A stretch of DNA of 64,000 nucleotides from Paracoccus halophilus. GTDB taxonomy: Bacteria > Pseudomonadota > Alphaproteobacteria > Rhodobacterales > Rhodobacteraceae. Positions 13,778 to 36,174 of the stretch are shown here, piece after piece. Made by a program: the position numbers and the translations under genes. How positions within the stretch are numbered: position 1 is the first letter of the stretch; each line of letters starts with the position of its first letter. The notes under the pieces were generated by a model. It made no database searches and was not told the origin of the DNA. It saw nothing but the letters and a program-made list of their open reading frames with translations. The stretch spans positions 52,310 to 116,309 of the forward strand of contig NZ_JRKN01000010.1 in assembly GCF_000763905.1 (NCBI RefSeq). Reading direction: 5' to 3'.

Positions 13778-14633
<856 letters not shown>

Positions 14634-14637
<4 letters not shown>

Positions 14638-15232
14638 AACCCCTGCCCCGGTTTGACATCCTTGAGCTCCAGCTGCTTGGCCGGGTCGCGCCACATCTGC
14701 TCCAGCACGTTCTGGCGCTTGATGTCGCGGCGGTGGCGCATGGTCAGCACGATGGCGCCGATCATCGCGACCAGAAGCACCAGACCGGCCAGCTGGAACA
14801 CAAGCGCATAGCGGTCGTAAAGCACGCCGCCCAGACCGCGCGTGTTCTGCACCCCTTCGAGCACCGGCGCCGCGCGCAGCCCCTCGGCCGCGCCCGAGGG
14901 CGTCCAGCCCGACAGCGCGATCGCCAGCTGCGCCAGCAGCACCACGCCGATCAGCAGGCCCAGCGGCAGATAGCGCGCCAGTTCCCCCTTCAGCGCGGCG
15001 AAATCGATATCGAGCATCATCACCACGAACAGGAACAGCACCGCGACCGCGCCGACATAGACCACGATCAGCAGCATGGCGACGAATTCCGCCCCCTGCA
15101 GGACGAACAGCCCCGCCGCCGACAGAAAGGCCAGAATCAGCCACAGCACCGAGTGCACCGGGTTGCGCCCGATCACCACCATGAACCCGGCCACGCAGGC
15201 GCTGATCGCGAACAGGTAGAACGCAAAGGTCA

Positions 15233-15236
<4 letters not shown>
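14634..15236 (-). CDS. nuoJ: NADH-quinone oxidoreductase subunit J
   Basis: 200 residues with five predicted membrane helices. [19 protein letters not shown] carries the family motif with the pi-bulge helix involved in coupling. The start overlaps the stop of the upstream CMD-like gene (ATGA), and its own stop overlaps the next small gene. Confidence 0.96.
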
Positions 15237-16235
<999 letters not shown>

Positions 16236-16236
16236 G

Positions 16237-17289
<1,053 letters not shown>

Positions 17290-17292
17290 TCA

Positions 17293-18063
17293 TCACGCCG
17301 CCGGGATGCCGCGTGTCTTGCATTCCTGCATCGTGTCGCTGGTGGTCATCACGCTCAGCCCCAGGGGCCTTTCGCCCGACAGCATAAAGACCGACGCGAC
17401 GATGATCTGGTCGTCCTTGCGGTCCCGGATGGTGCGGATGTGACGGGCATAAGGCGTTCCCTTGGCATCGGCCCAATTGGCCAGCGCGCATGTGGCATAG
17501 GCGAAGGCCGTGTCGGCGTCCACCCCGCTCTGCAGGTTTGCCGTCACTTCGACCAGACTGTCGCCGCCCTTGCGCCGGCTTTCATAGCTTTCGACGAGAG
17601 CGCCCTGAAAATCCTTGGGATTCGCCTCGAAACTACGCGGAAGGTTCAGGCGCATCGGTCTGGTGCGCGCGGCGAAGGCGGCCAGCGCCTTTTCCTGCGC
17701 CGTGGGTTCGCGCGGCCTGACCGGCGCCATATCCGGCAGGCCGGACAGATCCAGCCCGAGGTTTTCGTTCAGCGCCATCAGATCGGCCTCGGTCAGGGCG
17801 AATGCGTCGCGGCCCTCGGCACTGTCCAGATCCACCTCGGTGACCGATCCGTCGGGTTCGAGAATCAGGATCTCGCCCGATTTGGTCGAGATCCGGCCGC
17901 GCGTCAGCACCTGCTTGCCGGGCGCCCCGGCATCGCTTTTCAGCACCACCACGCTCAGCTGGTCCGGCTTGGCGCGCGGGCGTTCGTCGCGCGCGCTGCC
18001 GCAGGCCGCCAGCATCGCGATGGCGGCCCCGAACCCGATCAGTTTTCCCCTGGCGTATCGCAT
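17293..18063 (-). CDS. Predicted lipoprotein of unknown function in nuo operon
   Basis: 256 residues with a lipoprotein signal peptide ending at the lipobox LAAC-GS. The remainder is soluble and Asp/Glu-rich with no recognised domain; two more cysteines occur late (ATCALANW and QECKTRG). ATG at 18063 is chosen over a TTG three bases upstream. It lies between nuoG and nuoH, five bases after the nuoG stop. Similar proteins of Rhodobacteraceae are not characterised to my knowledge. Confidence 0.78.
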   Translation of the reverse strand: MRYARGKLIGFGAAIAMLAACGSARDERPRAKPDQLSVVVLKSDAGAPGKQVLTRGRISTKSGEILILEPDGSVTEVDLDSAEGRDAFALTEADLMALNENLGLDLSGLPDMAPVRPREPTAQEKALAAFAARTRPMRLNLPRSFEANPKDFQGALVESYESRRKGGDSLVEVTANLQSGVDADTAFAYATCALANWADAKGTPYARHIRTIRDRKDDQIIVASVFMLSGERPLGLSVMTTSDTMQECKTRGIPAA

Positions 18064-18068
18064 CAAGC

Positions 18069-20090
18069 CTACTCCGCTGCCATCGGCGCGACCTTGCGGG
18101 CCGCCGCCATTGCCGAAAGTTGCCCCATCAGCGGCGAGGACCGCGCGAGCGGGTTGGTCAGGTAGAAATCCCTGATCGCATAACGGAAGGGCGCATCGCC
18201 CAGGTCAAGGCGCGTGAGCGGCTGCCATTCGTTTTCCGGCACCTGGTCGATCTGCGCCAGATGCGGCACGGCCTTGACCATCTCGCGGCGCAGCCCGGCC
18301 AGGCTGTCCCAGGGCTGGGTCCGGCCCAGTTCCGCCGAAAGCGCGCGCAGGATGGCCCAGTTCTCCTTGCCCTCGCCGGGCGCGAAATTGGCGCGCATGG
18401 CCAGTTGCGGGCGGCCTTCGGTATTCACGAACAGGCCGTTTTCCTCGGTGTAGCAGGCGCCGGGCAGGATGATGTCGGCGCGATGCGCGCCCCGGTCGCC
18501 ATGGCTGCCCTGATAGATGACAAAGGCGCCGGGGGTAATGTCCAGTTCGTCCGCGCCCAGGTTATAGATCACCTCGGCGCCATGGATGGCGGCATCCAGC
18601 CCGCCCTCGGTCACCGCGCCGACATCCATCGCGCCAACCCGGCTGGCGGCGGTGTGCAGGATCAGGAGCCTGGAATTGCTGTTCTCGGCCAGTTTCATCG
18701 CATGGGCCAGAACCGCCTCGCCATCGGCTTCGCGAATAGCCCCCTGCCCGACGATCACCACCGTCGGCTTGTCCCGCGTTTCCTGGCTGATCTCGCGGCC
18801 GGACAGGCTTTCCAGCGCCTTGCGATCATTGCCGACATGGGCATAGTCATAGGTCAGATCGACCGGTTCGCCCAGCAGCCCGATCTGCGCGCCCTGCGCC
18901 CAGGCCTTGCGGATGCGCGCGTTCAGCACCGGCGCTTCCTCGCGCGGGTTGGTGCCGATCAGCTGGATCATCGCGGCATTGTCGATATCGCTGATGCTTG
19001 CCGTCCCGACATAGGCCGAGCGGTTGCCGATCGGCAGGCGCGCGCCGTCGACGCGGCATTCCACATGCCCGCCCAGCCCCTCGATCAGTTGTTTCAGGCT
19101 GAAGGCGGCCTCGACCGGCACCAGATCGCCGATCAACCCGGCGACCTTCCTGCCCTGCATCGCGCGGGCGGCAGCCTCCAGCGCCTCGGGCCAGGAGGCC
19201 GGGCGCAGCTTGCCGTTTTCGCGGATATAGGGGCGGTCCAGACGCTGGCGGCGCAGCCCGTCCCAGACGAAACGGGTCTTGTCGGAGATCCATTCCTCGT
19301 TCACGCCGTCATGGTTGCGCGGCAGGATTCGCATCACTTCGCGGCCCTTGGTATCGACGCGGATATTGCTGCCAAGCGCATCCATCACGTCGATGGTTTC
19401 GGTCTTGGTCAGCTCCCATGGGCGCGCGGTAAAGGCGTATGGTTTCGAGGTCAGCGCCCCGACCGGGCAAAGGTCGATGACATTGCCCTGCATGTTCGAT
19501 TCCAGCATCCGGCCGAGATAGGTCACGACATCGGAATCCTCGCCGCGCCCCAGGATGCCAAGCTCGGGCACCCCTGCGACCTCGGTGATGAAGCGCACGC
19601 AGCGCGTGCAGGAAATGCAGCGCGTCATCTCGGTCCCCACCAGCGGACCGAAATCGTCGTCGATCCGCGCCCGCTTGGGTTCACGATAGCGGCTGAAATC
19701 GACGCCGTAGGCCATCGCCTGATCCTGCAGGTCGCATTCGCCGCCCTGGTCGCAGATCGGGCAGTCCAGCGGGTGGTTGATCAGCAGGAACTCCATCACC
19801 CCCTCGCGCGCCTTGCGCACCATCGGGCTGTTGGTGCGGATCTGCGAGGGCGCGCCATCGGGGCCGGGCCGCAGGTCGCGCACCTGCATCGCGCATGAGG
19901 CGGCGGGCTTGGGCGGGCCGCCGACCACCTCGACCAGACACATGCGGCAATTGCCGGCGATCGACAGCCGCTCGTGATAACAAAAGCGCGGCACCTCGAC
20001 CCCGGCCAGTTCGCAGGCCTGGATCAGGGTCAGGTTGGGATCAACCTCGATTTCCCTGTCGTCGATCATGATCTTGCGAAGATCCGCCAT
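18069..20090 (-). CDS. nuoG: NADH-quinone oxidoreductase subunit G
   Basis: 673 residues. The N-terminal ferredoxin-like region has [19 protein letters not shown] (2Fe-2S N1b), [16 protein letters not shown] with its upstream histidine (N5) and [16 protein letters not shown]...CPVGAL (N4). The rest is a degenerate molybdopterin oxidoreductase domain without cofactor. ATG at 20090 is preferred to the adjacent GTG. It bridges NuoEF and NuoI in the peripheral arm. Confidence 0.97.
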   Translation of the reverse strand: MADLRKIMIDDREIEVDPNLTLIQACELAGVEVPRFCYHERLSIAGNCRMCLVEVVGGPPKPAASCAMQVRDLRPGPDGAPSQIRTNSPMVRKAREGVMEFLLINHPLDCPICDQGGECDLQDQAMAYGVDFSRYREPKRARIDDDFGPLVGTEMTRCISCTRCVRFITEVAGVPELGILGRGEDSDVVTYLGRMLESNMQGNVIDLCPVGALTSKPYAFTARPWELTKTETIDVMDALGSNIRVDTKGREVMRILPRNHDGVNEEWISDKTRFVWDGLRRQRLDRPYIRENGKLRPASWPEALEAAARAMQGRKVAGLIGDLVPVEAAFSLKQLIEGLGGHVECRVDGARLPIGNRSAYVGTASISDIDNAAMIQLIGTNPREEAPVLNARIRKAWAQGAQIGLLGEPVDLTYDYAHVGNDRKALESLSGREISQETRDKPTVVIVGQGAIREADGEAVLAHAMKLAENSNSRLLILHTAASRVGAMDVGAVTEGGLDAAIHGAEVIYNLGADELDITPGAFVIYQGSHGDRGAHRADIILPGACYTEENGLFVNTEGRPQLAMRANFAPGEGKENWAILRALSAELGRTQPWDSLAGLRREMVKAVPHLAQIDQVPENEWQPLTRLDLGDAPFRYAIRDFYLTNPLARSSPLMGQLSAMAAARKVAPMAAE

Positions 20091-20142
20091 CACTTCACCC
20101 TTGTTCTTGTATCCGGCCCGCCGGTCTGGCCGCGCCGCATTC

Positions 20143-20673
20143 TCAGTCGCCCTCCAGGATCGGCGCCGCCTCGGCGCCCCCGGTATTCAATCCGCCCAGC
20201 GAGACCAGGGAACTGTCCATGTTCCCGGTTCCCGGCACGACACGCAGAAACGATTCATGCGCGACGGCGAGCGGCGCGTATTTTTCGCCCCGGTACAGCA
20301 CGACGGTCATCGCATCCTTGTCGCGCTGATAGGTCACCGTTCCCCAGATCGGGTCAACGGTGGTATCGCGCTCGAGGCGATTGGCGTTTGTCACATAGCG
20401 GCTGCCGTCGGGGCGCTCGCAGGTGATCCGCGCGCCGCGCGCATTGCCGGTCACGCGCAAGACGGGCTTGCCCGCCAGATCGCGCGTCTGCCGGGCGTCC
20501 ACGCCCGGCCCGGTGGCGTCGCAGGACAGGTCGGCCGGCGCCAGCATGTCGAAATTCAGATAGAACCTTTCGCCGGTCGGCACGGTGGCCGACGCGCCAT
20601 CCGCAAAGGCGCCGCCGCCGATCAGCGCCATGGCCCAGGCCGCCAGCCCGATCCTGATCATCGCGCCGCTCAT
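20143..20673 (-). CDS. Exported protein of unknown function in nuo operon
   Basis: 176 residues. A signal peptide covers roughly residues 1-25 ([20 protein letters not shown]...AFA), followed by a beta-rich soluble part with two cysteines ([18 protein letters not shown]) that could form a disulfide. The start at 20673 overlaps the stop of the DUF5333 gene as ATGA. No catalytic motif is recognised. Lies between DUF5333 and nuoG. Confidence 0.75.
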   Translation of the reverse strand: MSGAMIRIGLAAWAMALIGGGAFADGASATVPTGERFYLNFDMLAPADLSCDATGPGVDARQTRDLAGKPVLRVTGNARGARITCERPDGSRYVTNANRLERDTTVDPIWGTVTYQRDKDAMTVVLYRGEKYAPLAVAHESFLRVVPGTGNMDSSLVSLGGLNTGGAEAAPILEGD

Positions 20674-21071
20674 TTCGCCACCAGCAGGCTGCCGATGATG
20701 GTGTTCTTCTCGATCTCGGCGCGGCCGATCCGGCAATAGCTTTCCGGGTCGTCCTGCGTCGCGCCATTGCGGCTCAGGTAGTCCTCGGCGATGGCATAGA
20801 TGCGCTTCTTGTCCGGCTTGCTGTCCAGAAAGGCGTCGATCTCATTGGCGGAATAGCCCTTTTTCCGGGCATAGCTCTTGAGCTTGCGCGCCTCGCCATA
20901 GGCGTAGAGGATGCGCCCGTCGATCGAGGGGCAGGTGCGGCGCACGCGGTCGGCGATGCGCGCCGCGATCAGCCGGTCGTTGATGTATTTTTCCTGCGCC
21001 AGCGGCTCCAGCGCCAGTACGGGCTGGGCGAGGATGGCGGCGGTCAGGGCGGATGCGAACAGCGTCTTCAT
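20670..21071 (-). CDS. DUF5333 exported protein
   Basis: 133 residues: signal peptide [20 protein letters not shown], then a helical domain with two cysteines ([18 protein letters not shown]). It resembles the DUF5333 family, which in Rhodobacteraceae sits beside nuo genes. ATG at 21071 was chosen because it starts the signal peptide; longer in-frame upstream sequence is Arg-rich and not protein-like. Function unknown. Confidence 0.82.
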   Translation of the reverse strand: MKTLFASALTAAILAQPVLALEPLAQEKYINDRLIAARIADRVRRTCPSIDGRILYAYGEARKLKSYARKKGYSANEIDAFLDSKPDKKRIYAIAEDYLSRNGATQDDPESYCRIGRAEIEKNTIIGSLLVAK

Positions 21072-21298
21072 GGCTCGTGCCTCCTTGATGTCATGAACCC
21101 GGTTCATAACATCCATGGCCCGGCGCGGCCCGACACGGAAGGGTGAGCGCGGCGTGAACCTCATGACCGCACCCCGCAGGCCACGTTCCCGGACGCGGGC
21201 GCCGGCCCGCGGCCCGCCCGCGCGCAAGGCGCGAGCGCGGCGCAAAGCCCCCGCCGCCTCCGTTGATCATATGCGCGACGATCGCCCATCCGCCAAGC
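21072..21298. other. GC-rich spacer between nuoF and DUF5333 gene
   Basis: 227 bases, the longest non-coding gap inside the nuo block. It is very GC-rich with short self-complementary GCGC/CGCG tracts (about 21210-21250). No convincing promoter, terminator or ORF is seen. It could hold an internal promoter or RNA processing site for the distal half of the operon. Confidence 0.4.
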
Positions 21299-22858
<1,560 letters not shown>

Positions 22859-22859
<1 letters not shown>

Positions 22860-23560
22860 CAATAGACCTCGCCATCATCGACCCGTTCCGAAAATTCCGT
22901 TCTACGCCCCTCGGCCAGCAGCTTCGCCTGACCCACCCAGTCATCGGCTTCGATCCGGCCGCCCATGCGGCCCAGCCGCTCGGCGAAATCGGCGACGTCC
23001 CTGTCGTCCCAGGCCGCGATCTGCGCGTAGCGGGTGATGCCGTTCTCATGCAGCCAGTCAGAGAGTTTCGGGCCAATGCCCTTGATCCGTTTCAGATCGT
23101 CCGGCGCCGCCTGTTCCGCCGCGGCGGCAGGCTGATCCTGCTGCGTGGCCGGTTTCCGCGCCTTGTCATCTGCGGCGGGGCGCGTTGCGGCCTCGGCTTT
23201 GGCGGCTTCCGGCTTGGCCGCAGCCGGAGCGGCGCCCGCGACGATCCGCAGGCCGCCCGCGACAGAGGGCTTATGTTCGAGCCCCAGCGAGCCGCTGACC
23301 AGCAGCGCCTCGGGCTGACTTTCGACCGCCTCGCGCGCCCAGTCGGTGCCGGTCTGGCCCTCGGCATCGGCGAACAGCTCGTGGCGGTCGTGACAGGCCA
23401 GCCAGACCAGAAGCGAGCCGAACAGCCAGGCGGTGATCAGCCCCAGAAACAGCCCCGCCATGAAGCCCAGATCCCCCATGACCGAGGTCAGCAGCAACAC
23501 GACGACGCCCGCGACGGCCGCGGCGATCCAGCAGTTCCTGTTGCACTCCGCACGTTTCAT
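22859..23560 (-). CDS. Membrane protein with C-terminal helix-hairpin-helix domain
   Basis: 233 residues. Two membrane helices at about 10-30 and 34-54, an Ala/Lys/Pro-rich linker (about 105-150), and a C-terminal helix-hairpin-helix region beginning DDLKRIKGIGPKLSDWLHE. The last part resembles the extra C-terminal domain that some Rhodobacteraceae fuse to NuoE. A strong GAGGAGG lies upstream of the ATG. Membrane anchoring makes a DNA repair role unlikely; protein-protein contact with complex I is an inference. Confidence 0.8.
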
Positions 23561-23622
23561 GGTGATCCAACCTCCTCGTCAAAGCCTGCGCGATGCGTTT
23601 CCTGATGCCTCTTGATACACCA

Positions 23623-26010
<2,388 letters not shown>

Positions 26011-26014
<4 letters not shown>

Positions 26015-26625
26015 GGCTTGCTCTCCGGCGCCTTCTCGTCACCGGGCAGGACGTATTTCGCGCCCTCCCATGGCGACAGAAAGTCGAACTGCCGATATTC
26101 CTGCACCAGATTCACCGGCTCATAGACCACGCGCTTCTCGAGATCGTTCCAGCGCACCTCGACATAGCCGGTGGTGGGGAAATCCTTGCGCAGCGGATGG
26201 CCGCGAAAGCCGTAATCGGTCAGGATGCGGCGCAGATCCGGATGGCCGGTGAAAAAGATCCCGAACATGTCGAAGATCTCGCGCTCATACCAGTTCGCCG
26301 CCGGAAAGACGCCGATCAGGCTGGGCACCAGCTCGTCCTCGCGGACCTTGATCTTCACGCGGATGCGCTGGTTCTGATACATCGACAGCAGGTGATAGAC
26401 CACGTCGAACCGCGCCGGACGGGCCGGATGGTCGATGGCGGTGATGTCGATCAGCGTCGAAAAGCGGCAGCTGGGATCGTTACGCAGGAATTCGATCAGC
26501 GGCACGATGCCCGGAAGCGTCGCCTCGACCGTCAGTTCGCCAAAGGCGACCGCGGTACCCAGCACCTCGTCGGGGCGGCGCATCAGGATATGCTCGGCCA
26601 ATTCGGCCAGGGTCTCGTCAGACAT
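26011..26625 (-). CDS. nuoC: NADH-quinone oxidoreductase subunit C
   Basis: 204 residues, the 30-kDa peripheral-arm subunit. The signature [41 protein letters not shown] region is intact (about residues 110-150). Three bases after nuoB. It is separate from nuoD, unlike the NuoCD fusion of enterics. Confidence 0.97.
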
Positions 26626-26628
26626 GGC

Positions 26629-27612
<984 letters not shown>

Positions 27613-27685
27613 CGGTCCCGACCCGATTTACGCCGGGTCCGAGACATTCCTGCATGTCGCCGCGACCGCGGTCGGGCGACTGTTT

Positions 27686-28053
27686 TTATCGGCCTTCCCG
27701 ACCGATCCGGCCCAGATGGGTATCCCGAAAGCCGGTATTCGCCTTGAGCCCGTAGCCAAGCGCCCGATCGGCACCGATATGGCTCAGCCACAGCCCGCCC
27801 GCGGCGATCAGCGCGGGTGCGCCGAAAGCCACCCCCACCACCATCGCCAGAAAGGGCAGCGCGTAGACATGCGCGAGATTATAGATGAAAGCGCCCGCCC
27901 GGGGACCGGCCAGATAGCCCGCCATCGACAGATCCGGCGCCAGCAGGATCGCGATCCAGACCGGCGCCGTCCAGCCCGGCCCGGCGAAAACCGCGATCAG
28001 CAGCCCGCCAAGCGCCAGCCCCGCCCCCTCGACCCGCTGCCAGGCGGTGGTGC

Positions 28054-28057
<4 letters not shown>
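27686..28057 (-). CDS. DUF4260 membrane protein
   Basis: 123 residues with four hydrophobic segments; [12 protein letters not shown] and [13 protein letters not shown], and a terminal HLGRIG, match the DUF4260 family. Its ATG overlaps the uvrA stop as ATGA, so it is coupled to uvrA although nothing links it to repair. Function unknown. Confidence 0.85.
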
Positions 28058-30906
<2,849 letters not shown>

Positions 30907-30970
30907 CGTCACGCCCTGATTCCGCCAAGCGCATCAGATAGGCATGATGCGCGAAATGGCAACCGTTATT

Positions 30971-30985
30971 GAACATAACGCGAAC
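30971..30985. promoter_or_regulatory. uvrA: LexA operator upstream of uvrA
   Basis: GAAC (30971-30974), seven bases, GAAC (30982-30985); on the minus strand GTTC-N7-GTTC. This direct repeat is the known LexA recognition pattern in alphaproteobacteria such as Rhodobacter and Rhizobium. It lies 65-79 bases upstream of the uvrA start, a natural place for repression. Confidence 0.8.
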
Positions 30986-31002
30986 ATTTCCGCCGCGCCA
31001 GA

Positions 31003-31845
<843 letters not shown>

Positions 31846-31852
31846 TCAGGAC

Positions 31853-32800
31853 CTAGTCGTAAAGCACCGCCGCGATTTCCGGCGCATCGATATTCGACTT
31901 GTCATACCAGTAGAAGCCGGTGTCGATGCTGGCCTGAACCTGCTCGCCCCGGGCGGCGGCGACGGCGGCCTTGACGGTCTCGTAGCCGATGCCGACCGGG
32001 TTCTGGGTGATCGCGCCCGCCATGCGCCCGTCGCGGATCGCATCGGTCTGCGCCTTGCCGGAATCATAGCCCACGATCACCACGTCCGAGGCGCCCGCCT
32101 CGGTCACGCCATTGACCACGCCGATGGCCGAGCCCTCGTTGGTGCCGAAAATCCCCTTGAGATCGGGATTGGCGGTCAGCAGCGCCTTGGTGATCTCGGT
32201 CGATTTCAGATGGTCGCCGCCGCCATATTCGATGGCCACGATCTCGACATCGGGATGCGCCTCTTTCATGCGGTTGACGAAGCCGTCGCGCCGGTCGACG
32301 CCGGTGCGCGAGGTCTGGTCATGCGCGACCACCGCCACCTTGCCCGCGCCGCCGATCAGTTCCGCCAGCTTGTCGGCGGCCATCGCGGCGGCGGCGATAT
32401 TGTCGGTCGCCGCCAGCGCCACCGGGATATCGCTGTCCACGCCCGAGTCGAAGGCGATGACCGGAATCCCCGCCTCCTGCGCCTGGCGCAGCTGCGGGAT
32501 CGCGGCCTGACTGTCCAGCGCGGCAAAGCCGATGGCGGCGGGCTTGTTGGCCAGCGCCGCGGCCAGCATGTCCAGCTGCTTGTCCACCTGGGTTTCGTTA
32601 TCCGGCCCCTCGAAGCTGACATTGACGCCCAGTTCCTCGCCCGCCTTGTCGGCGCCGGCCTTCACCGCCTGCCAGAACTGATGCTGGAACCCTTTCGAGA
32701 TCAGCGGGATATACATCGCATCCTGCGCCGAGGCAGAGGTGGCCATGCCGGCCAGCGACAGCGCGGCGACCGCGCCGAGCAGGTTTCTTCTGGTGAACAT
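31853..32800 (-). CDS. Sugar ABC transporter periplasmic binding protein (ribose/fucose type)
   Basis: 315 residues, type I periplasmic binding protein of the RbsB kind. The signal peptide has a twin-arginine-like start (MFTRRNLLGAVAALSLAG) and a cut after ASA. PLISKGFQHQFWQAVKAGAD and VIVGYDSGKAQTDAIRDG are typical. GGGAGGA-like ribosome site (GGGAGGAAA) lies eight bases before the ATG at 32800; an upstream ATG at 32824 is rejected. L-fucose is the inferred ligand from the neighbours. Confidence 0.9.
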   Translation of the reverse strand: MFTRRNLLGAVAALSLAGMATSASAQDAMYIPLISKGFQHQFWQAVKAGADKAGEELGVNVSFEGPDNETQVDKQLDMLAAALANKPAAIGFAALDSQAAIPQLRQAQEAGIPVIAFDSGVDSDIPVALAATDNIAAAAMAADKLAELIGGAGKVAVVAHDQTSRTGVDRRDGFVNRMKEAHPDVEIVAIEYGGGDHLKSTEITKALLTANPDLKGIFGTNEGSAIGVVNGVTEAGASDVVIVGYDSGKAQTDAIRDGRMAGAITQNPVGIGYETVKAAVAAARGEQVQASIDTGFYWYDKSNIDAPEIAAVLYD

Positions 32801-32843
32801 CGTGTTTCCTCCCATGCTGTTCACTTCTTATTCGGGCCTTGTA

Positions 32844-33848
32844 TCAGCCCTGACTTGCTTTGCGCCGACGCAACTGGTCGGCATAGACCGCAACGATGAT
32901 GATCGCGCCGGTGACCACCGTCTGCCATTCCGGCGCGACCGACAGCACCCGCAGCCCGTTGGTCAGCACCGACATGATCAGCGCCCCGATCAGCGTCCCC
33001 AGGATCGTGCCCCGGCCGCCCGCAAGGCTGGTGCCGCCGATGACCACGGCGGCGATCGCCTCGAGCTCATAGCCCAGGCCGAGCGCCGGCTGGGCCGAGT
33101 TGAGACGGCTGGAGATCAGCAGCCCGCCGATGCCCACGATGCCACCGGCCAGCGCATAGATCGCCATCTTCCAGGCATCGGTATTGACACCCGAAAGCCG
33201 CACCGCCTCTTCGTTCGAGCCAAGCGCGAAAGTATAGCGCCCCAGCACCGTGCGCCCCAGGATCCAGGCCGTCACCGCCGCCACCAGAAACAGGATCAGC
33301 ACGCCGTTGGGCAGCGGCAGGCCGGGGATCAGCGCCCCGACGACCGAGCCCTGCGCGATCTGCGTGAAGCCCGGCGTGTCGTTGAAATAAATCGGTTTGG
33401 TGCCGGTCACGATCAGCGACAAGCCCTTGAGCATCAGCATCATGCCCAGCGTCGCGATAAAGGGCGGGATCTTCATCCTGGCCACGAACATCCCCGAGAC
33501 CAGCCCGCAGGCCGCGCCGGTGCCGATCGCGGTCAGCACGCCAAGGATCAGCGGCATTCCCGCCCAGGTCAGCACGACGCCGGTCATCACCGCGCAAAAG
33601 GTCATCAGCGTGCCGATCGACAGGTCGATCCCGCCGGTAATGATGATCAGCGTCACCCCCACCGCCAGCACCCCGTTGACCGAGGTGGCCTGCAGGATCG
33701 CCATGATGTTCGAGACCTGAAAGAAATTCGGGCTGGCCAGCGAAAAGCCGATGACCAGCGCGATCAGGCTGGCAAATGCCAGCAGCATCTGCCGCGCGGC
33801 ACCGCTGCGGCGCTGTTGCGCGGGTATCGTCGCCTGTGTCCCGGTCAT
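32844..33848 (-). CDS. Sugar ABC transporter permease (RbsC type)
   Basis: 334 residues with eight to ten membrane helices; [19 protein letters not shown] and [23 protein letters not shown] are hallmark sequences of RbsC-like permeases. ATG at 33848 overlaps the ATPase stop as ATGA. Forms the inner-membrane channel with the adjacent ATPase and binding protein. Confidence 0.93.
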   Translation of the reverse strand: MTGTQATIPAQQRRSGAARQMLLAFASLIALVIGFSLASPNFFQVSNIMAILQATSVNGVLAVGVTLIIITGGIDLSIGTLMTFCAVMTGVVLTWAGMPLILGVLTAIGTGAACGLVSGMFVARMKIPPFIATLGMMLMLKGLSLIVTGTKPIYFNDTPGFTQIAQGSVVGALIPGLPLPNGVLILFLVAAVTAWILGRTVLGRYTFALGSNEEAVRLSGVNTDAWKMAIYALAGGIVGIGGLLISSRLNSAQPALGLGYELEAIAAVVIGGTSLAGGRGTILGTLIGALIMSVLTNGLRVLSVAPEWQTVVTGAIIIVAVYADQLRRRKASQG

Positions 33849-35350
33849 TCCGCCGCCATCCCCTCGCGCCGCGTGGCCAGCGCCATGATCCGTTCCTGGC
33901 TGGCGCCGCCCGGCAGGATCCCGGTCAGCCGCCCCTCGCACATGACGGCGATGCGATGCGACAGGCGCAGCAGTTCGGGCAATTCGCTGGAGATCACGAT
34001 GATCGCCTTGCCCTGCCCGGCCAGATCGGCAAGCAGGCGATGGATTTCCGCCTTGGCGCCGACATCGATGCCGCGCGTCGGCTCGTCGAAGATCAGGATG
34101 TCGCAATCGCGCAGCAGCCATTTCGCGATCACCACCTTTTGCTGGTTGCCGCCCGAAAGCAGCCGCACCTCTTGCCGGTCATGCGGTGTACGGATGCTGA
34201 GCATGTCGATGTAACGGTTTGAAACCGCTGCCAGTTCCTGCTCGTCGATGCGGCCCAGCCGGTCGGTATAGCGGGCCAGGCTGGCCAGCGCGATATTGGC
34301 GCGCACATCCATGCCAAGCGCCAGGCCGTAATGCTTGCGATCCTCGGACAGGTAGCCGATCCCGGCGCGGACCGCATCGGCGGGGCTGCGGATGGTCACC
34401 GGGCGGCCATGCACGATGATCTCGCCGGACTCGGGTGGCTCGGCGCCGAAGATCGCGCGGGCCAACTCGGTCCGGCCGGCGCCCATCAGGCCGGCAAAGC
34501 CCAGTATCTCGCCCCGTTTCAGGCTGAAGCTGACATCCCGCACCTCGCGCCCGCGGGTGATGCCGCGCAGCTCCAGCGCGCATTCGGCTGCGCTCAGGTC
34601 GGGGATGGCGACCGGCTCGTCCACCAGTTCGCGGCCGACCATCATCGCGATGATCTGCGCGATCGGCGTCTCGGCGGCCTGGACCGTGCCGACCGTCGCG
34701 CCGTCGCGCATCACCGTCACCCGGTCCGCGATGCGCCGGATCTCGTCCATCTTGTGGCTGATATAGATGATGCCGACGCCTTCGGCGCGCAGGCGGCGGA
34801 TGATGGTGAACAGCTCGGCGATCTCGCTGTCGTTCAGCGCGGCGGTCGGCTCGTCCATGATCAGCACGCGCGAGCGAAAGGACAGCGCCTTGGCGATCTC
34901 GACCATCTGCTGGCGCGCGATGGTCAGCGCGGCGACCGGCGCGCGCGGATCCATCGCCACGTTCATGCCCCGGAAGATCGCCGCCGCATCGGCGTTCAGC
35001 CGCGCCTCGTCGATGCGGCCAAGGGACAGGCGCGGCTCGCGTCCGATCCAGATGTTCTGGGCCACGTTCAGGTCGCGCATCAGCGCCAGTTCCTGATGGA
35101 TGATGCCGATGCCCAGATCCTGCGCGGCGCGGGGATTGGGCAGGGCCACCGCGGCGCCGTCGATCAGGATGCGGCCGCCATCGGGCTGATAGACGCCGGA
35201 CAGGCATTTCATCAGCGTCGATTTTCCGGCGCCGTTTTCGCCCATCAGGGCATGAACCTCGCCGGCGCGCAGGTCGAAATCGACCGCGCGCAGGGCATGC
35301 ACGCCGGGAAAGCGCTTGTCGATCCCCTGCATGCGGACCAGATCGCTCAT
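33845..35350 (-). CDS. Sugar ABC transporter ATP-binding protein (RbsA/MglA type)
   Basis: 501 residues with two fused nucleotide-binding domains. The first has GENGAGKST and DEPTAALND; the second lacks a clean Walker A but keeps [16 protein letters not shown] and [12 protein letters not shown], the usual asymmetry of this class. The start at 35350 overlaps the lactonase stop (ATGA). Energises import of the sugar handled by the flanking enzymes. Confidence 0.94.
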   Translation of the reverse strand: MSDLVRMQGIDKRFPGVHALRAVDFDLRAGEVHALMGENGAGKSTLMKCLSGVYQPDGGRILIDGAAVALPNPRAAQDLGIGIIHQELALMRDLNVAQNIWIGREPRLSLGRIDEARLNADAAAIFRGMNVAMDPRAPVAALTIARQQMVEIAKALSFRSRVLIMDEPTAALNDSEIAELFTIIRRLRAEGVGIIYISHKMDEIRRIADRVTVMRDGATVGTVQAAETPIAQIIAMMVGRELVDEPVAIPDLSAAECALELRGITRGREVRDVSFSLKRGEILGFAGLMGAGRTELARAIFGAEPPESGEIIVHGRPVTIRSPADAVRAGIGYLSEDRKHYGLALGMDVRANIALASLARYTDRLGRIDEQELAAVSNRYIDMLSIRTPHDRQEVRLLSGGNQQKVVIAKWLLRDCDILIFDEPTRGIDVGAKAEIHRLLADLAGQGKAIIVISSELPELLRLSHRIAVMCEGRLTGILPGGASQERIMALATRREGMAAE

Positions 35351-36174
35351 GCCGCCAGACCGTAGAAGCGCGCGGCATTGCCGCCCATGATCGCCGCGCG
35401 TTCCGAGGGCGACAGATCCGCCAGCAGCGCCTGCGTCAGATCGCGCCATTCGTCATAGCTTGCGGCCAGCGTCACGACCGGCCAGTCGCTGCCCCAGATC
35501 AGCCGTTCCGGTCCGAACCAGTCCAGCAGCCGCGCGAGGATCGGGCGCAGCGCCGGCAAGGGGTCGCGCAGCTCCTCGGGCGAGAGCTCGGTCAGCAGGC
35601 CCGAGAGCTTGCAATGCACATGCGGGATCGCGGCCAGCGCCGCCATGCCCCGCTCCCAGTCCTCGCCCCGGTCGGGCTGCGGCTTGGCGGCATGATCGAT
35701 GACCAGCGGCAGATCGTCGCGCCGCGCGGCAAAGCGCGCCAGCATCGGCAGATGCCGCGCCGTAACCAGCGCATCGAAACGCAGCCCGAGCCGGACCAGA
35801 GCCGCCAGCGCCCGGGGGTTGACGGCGGTCTCGAGCCAATCGGGATCGGCGATGTCCTGCAGCATGGGACGGATGCCGCGCAGCGCGGGATTGTCCGCCC
35901 GTTCGCAAAGCAGGCCGGCGGCGCCCGGATCGCCCAGATCGACCCAGCCGACAACACCGGCGATGCGCGAATCGCCCTTGGCAAGCGAGAGCAGGAAATC
36001 CGTCTCGGCCAGGCTCGGCGCGGCCTGCACGACGATCAGCCGCGCCGCGCCCGGATAATCGGGCGGCAGAAAGTCGCGCCGGATCGGCGCCAGCGCCGCG
36101 CCGCCGCTCTCCAGCCAGCCATAATCCCCGCGCGCGATACGCCAGAAATGGCAATGAGCATCAATGACTTGTAT
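35347..36174 (-). CDS. L-fuconolactone hydrolase (amidohydrolase family), ATA start
   Basis: 275 residues if read from an ATA codon at 36174. The N-terminus then reads [20 protein letters not shown], with the metal-binding HxH (His7, His9) essential to amidohydrolase-2 lactonases. Other sites: [19 protein letters not shown] and WGSDWPVV. No ATG, GTG or TTG lies in frame between the upstream stop at 36216 and the conserved region; the next ATG (36030) would delete the metal site. GGAGGGGAGG precedes the ATA. Opens L-fuconolactone to L-fuconate. Overlaps the ATPase gene. Function and reading frame are solid, the start is not. Confidence 0.8.
   Translation of the reverse strand: MQVIDAHCHFWRIARGDYGWLESGGAALAPIRRDFLPPDYPGAARLIVVQAAPSLAETDFLLSLAKGDSRIAGVVGWVDLGDPGAAGLLCERADNPALRGIRPMLQDIADPDWLETAVNPRALAALVRLGLRFDALVTARHLPMLARFAARRDDLPLVIDHAAKPQPDRGEDWERGMAALAAIPHVHCKLSGLLTELSPEELRDPLPALRPILARLLDWFGPERLIWGSDWPVVTLAASYDEWRDLTQALLADLSPSERAAIMGGNAARFYGLAA

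Noticed and set aside
23536..23560. GGTTGGATCACC before the HHH protein start, resembling the 3' end of 16S rRNA
   Set aside because: Twelve bases only and overlapping a normal GGAGG ribosome site; no other rRNA sequence nearby.
27663..27674. 12-base palindrome CGACCGCGGTCG after DUF4260
   Set aside because: Likely chance in GC-rich DNA; no loop, and no partner site at the nuo promoter.
36030..36154. ATG at 36154 in another frame as the start of the lactonase
   Set aside because: That frame gives an Arg/Gly/Ala-rich shadow; the metal site and catalytic motifs are in the frame that begins at ATA.
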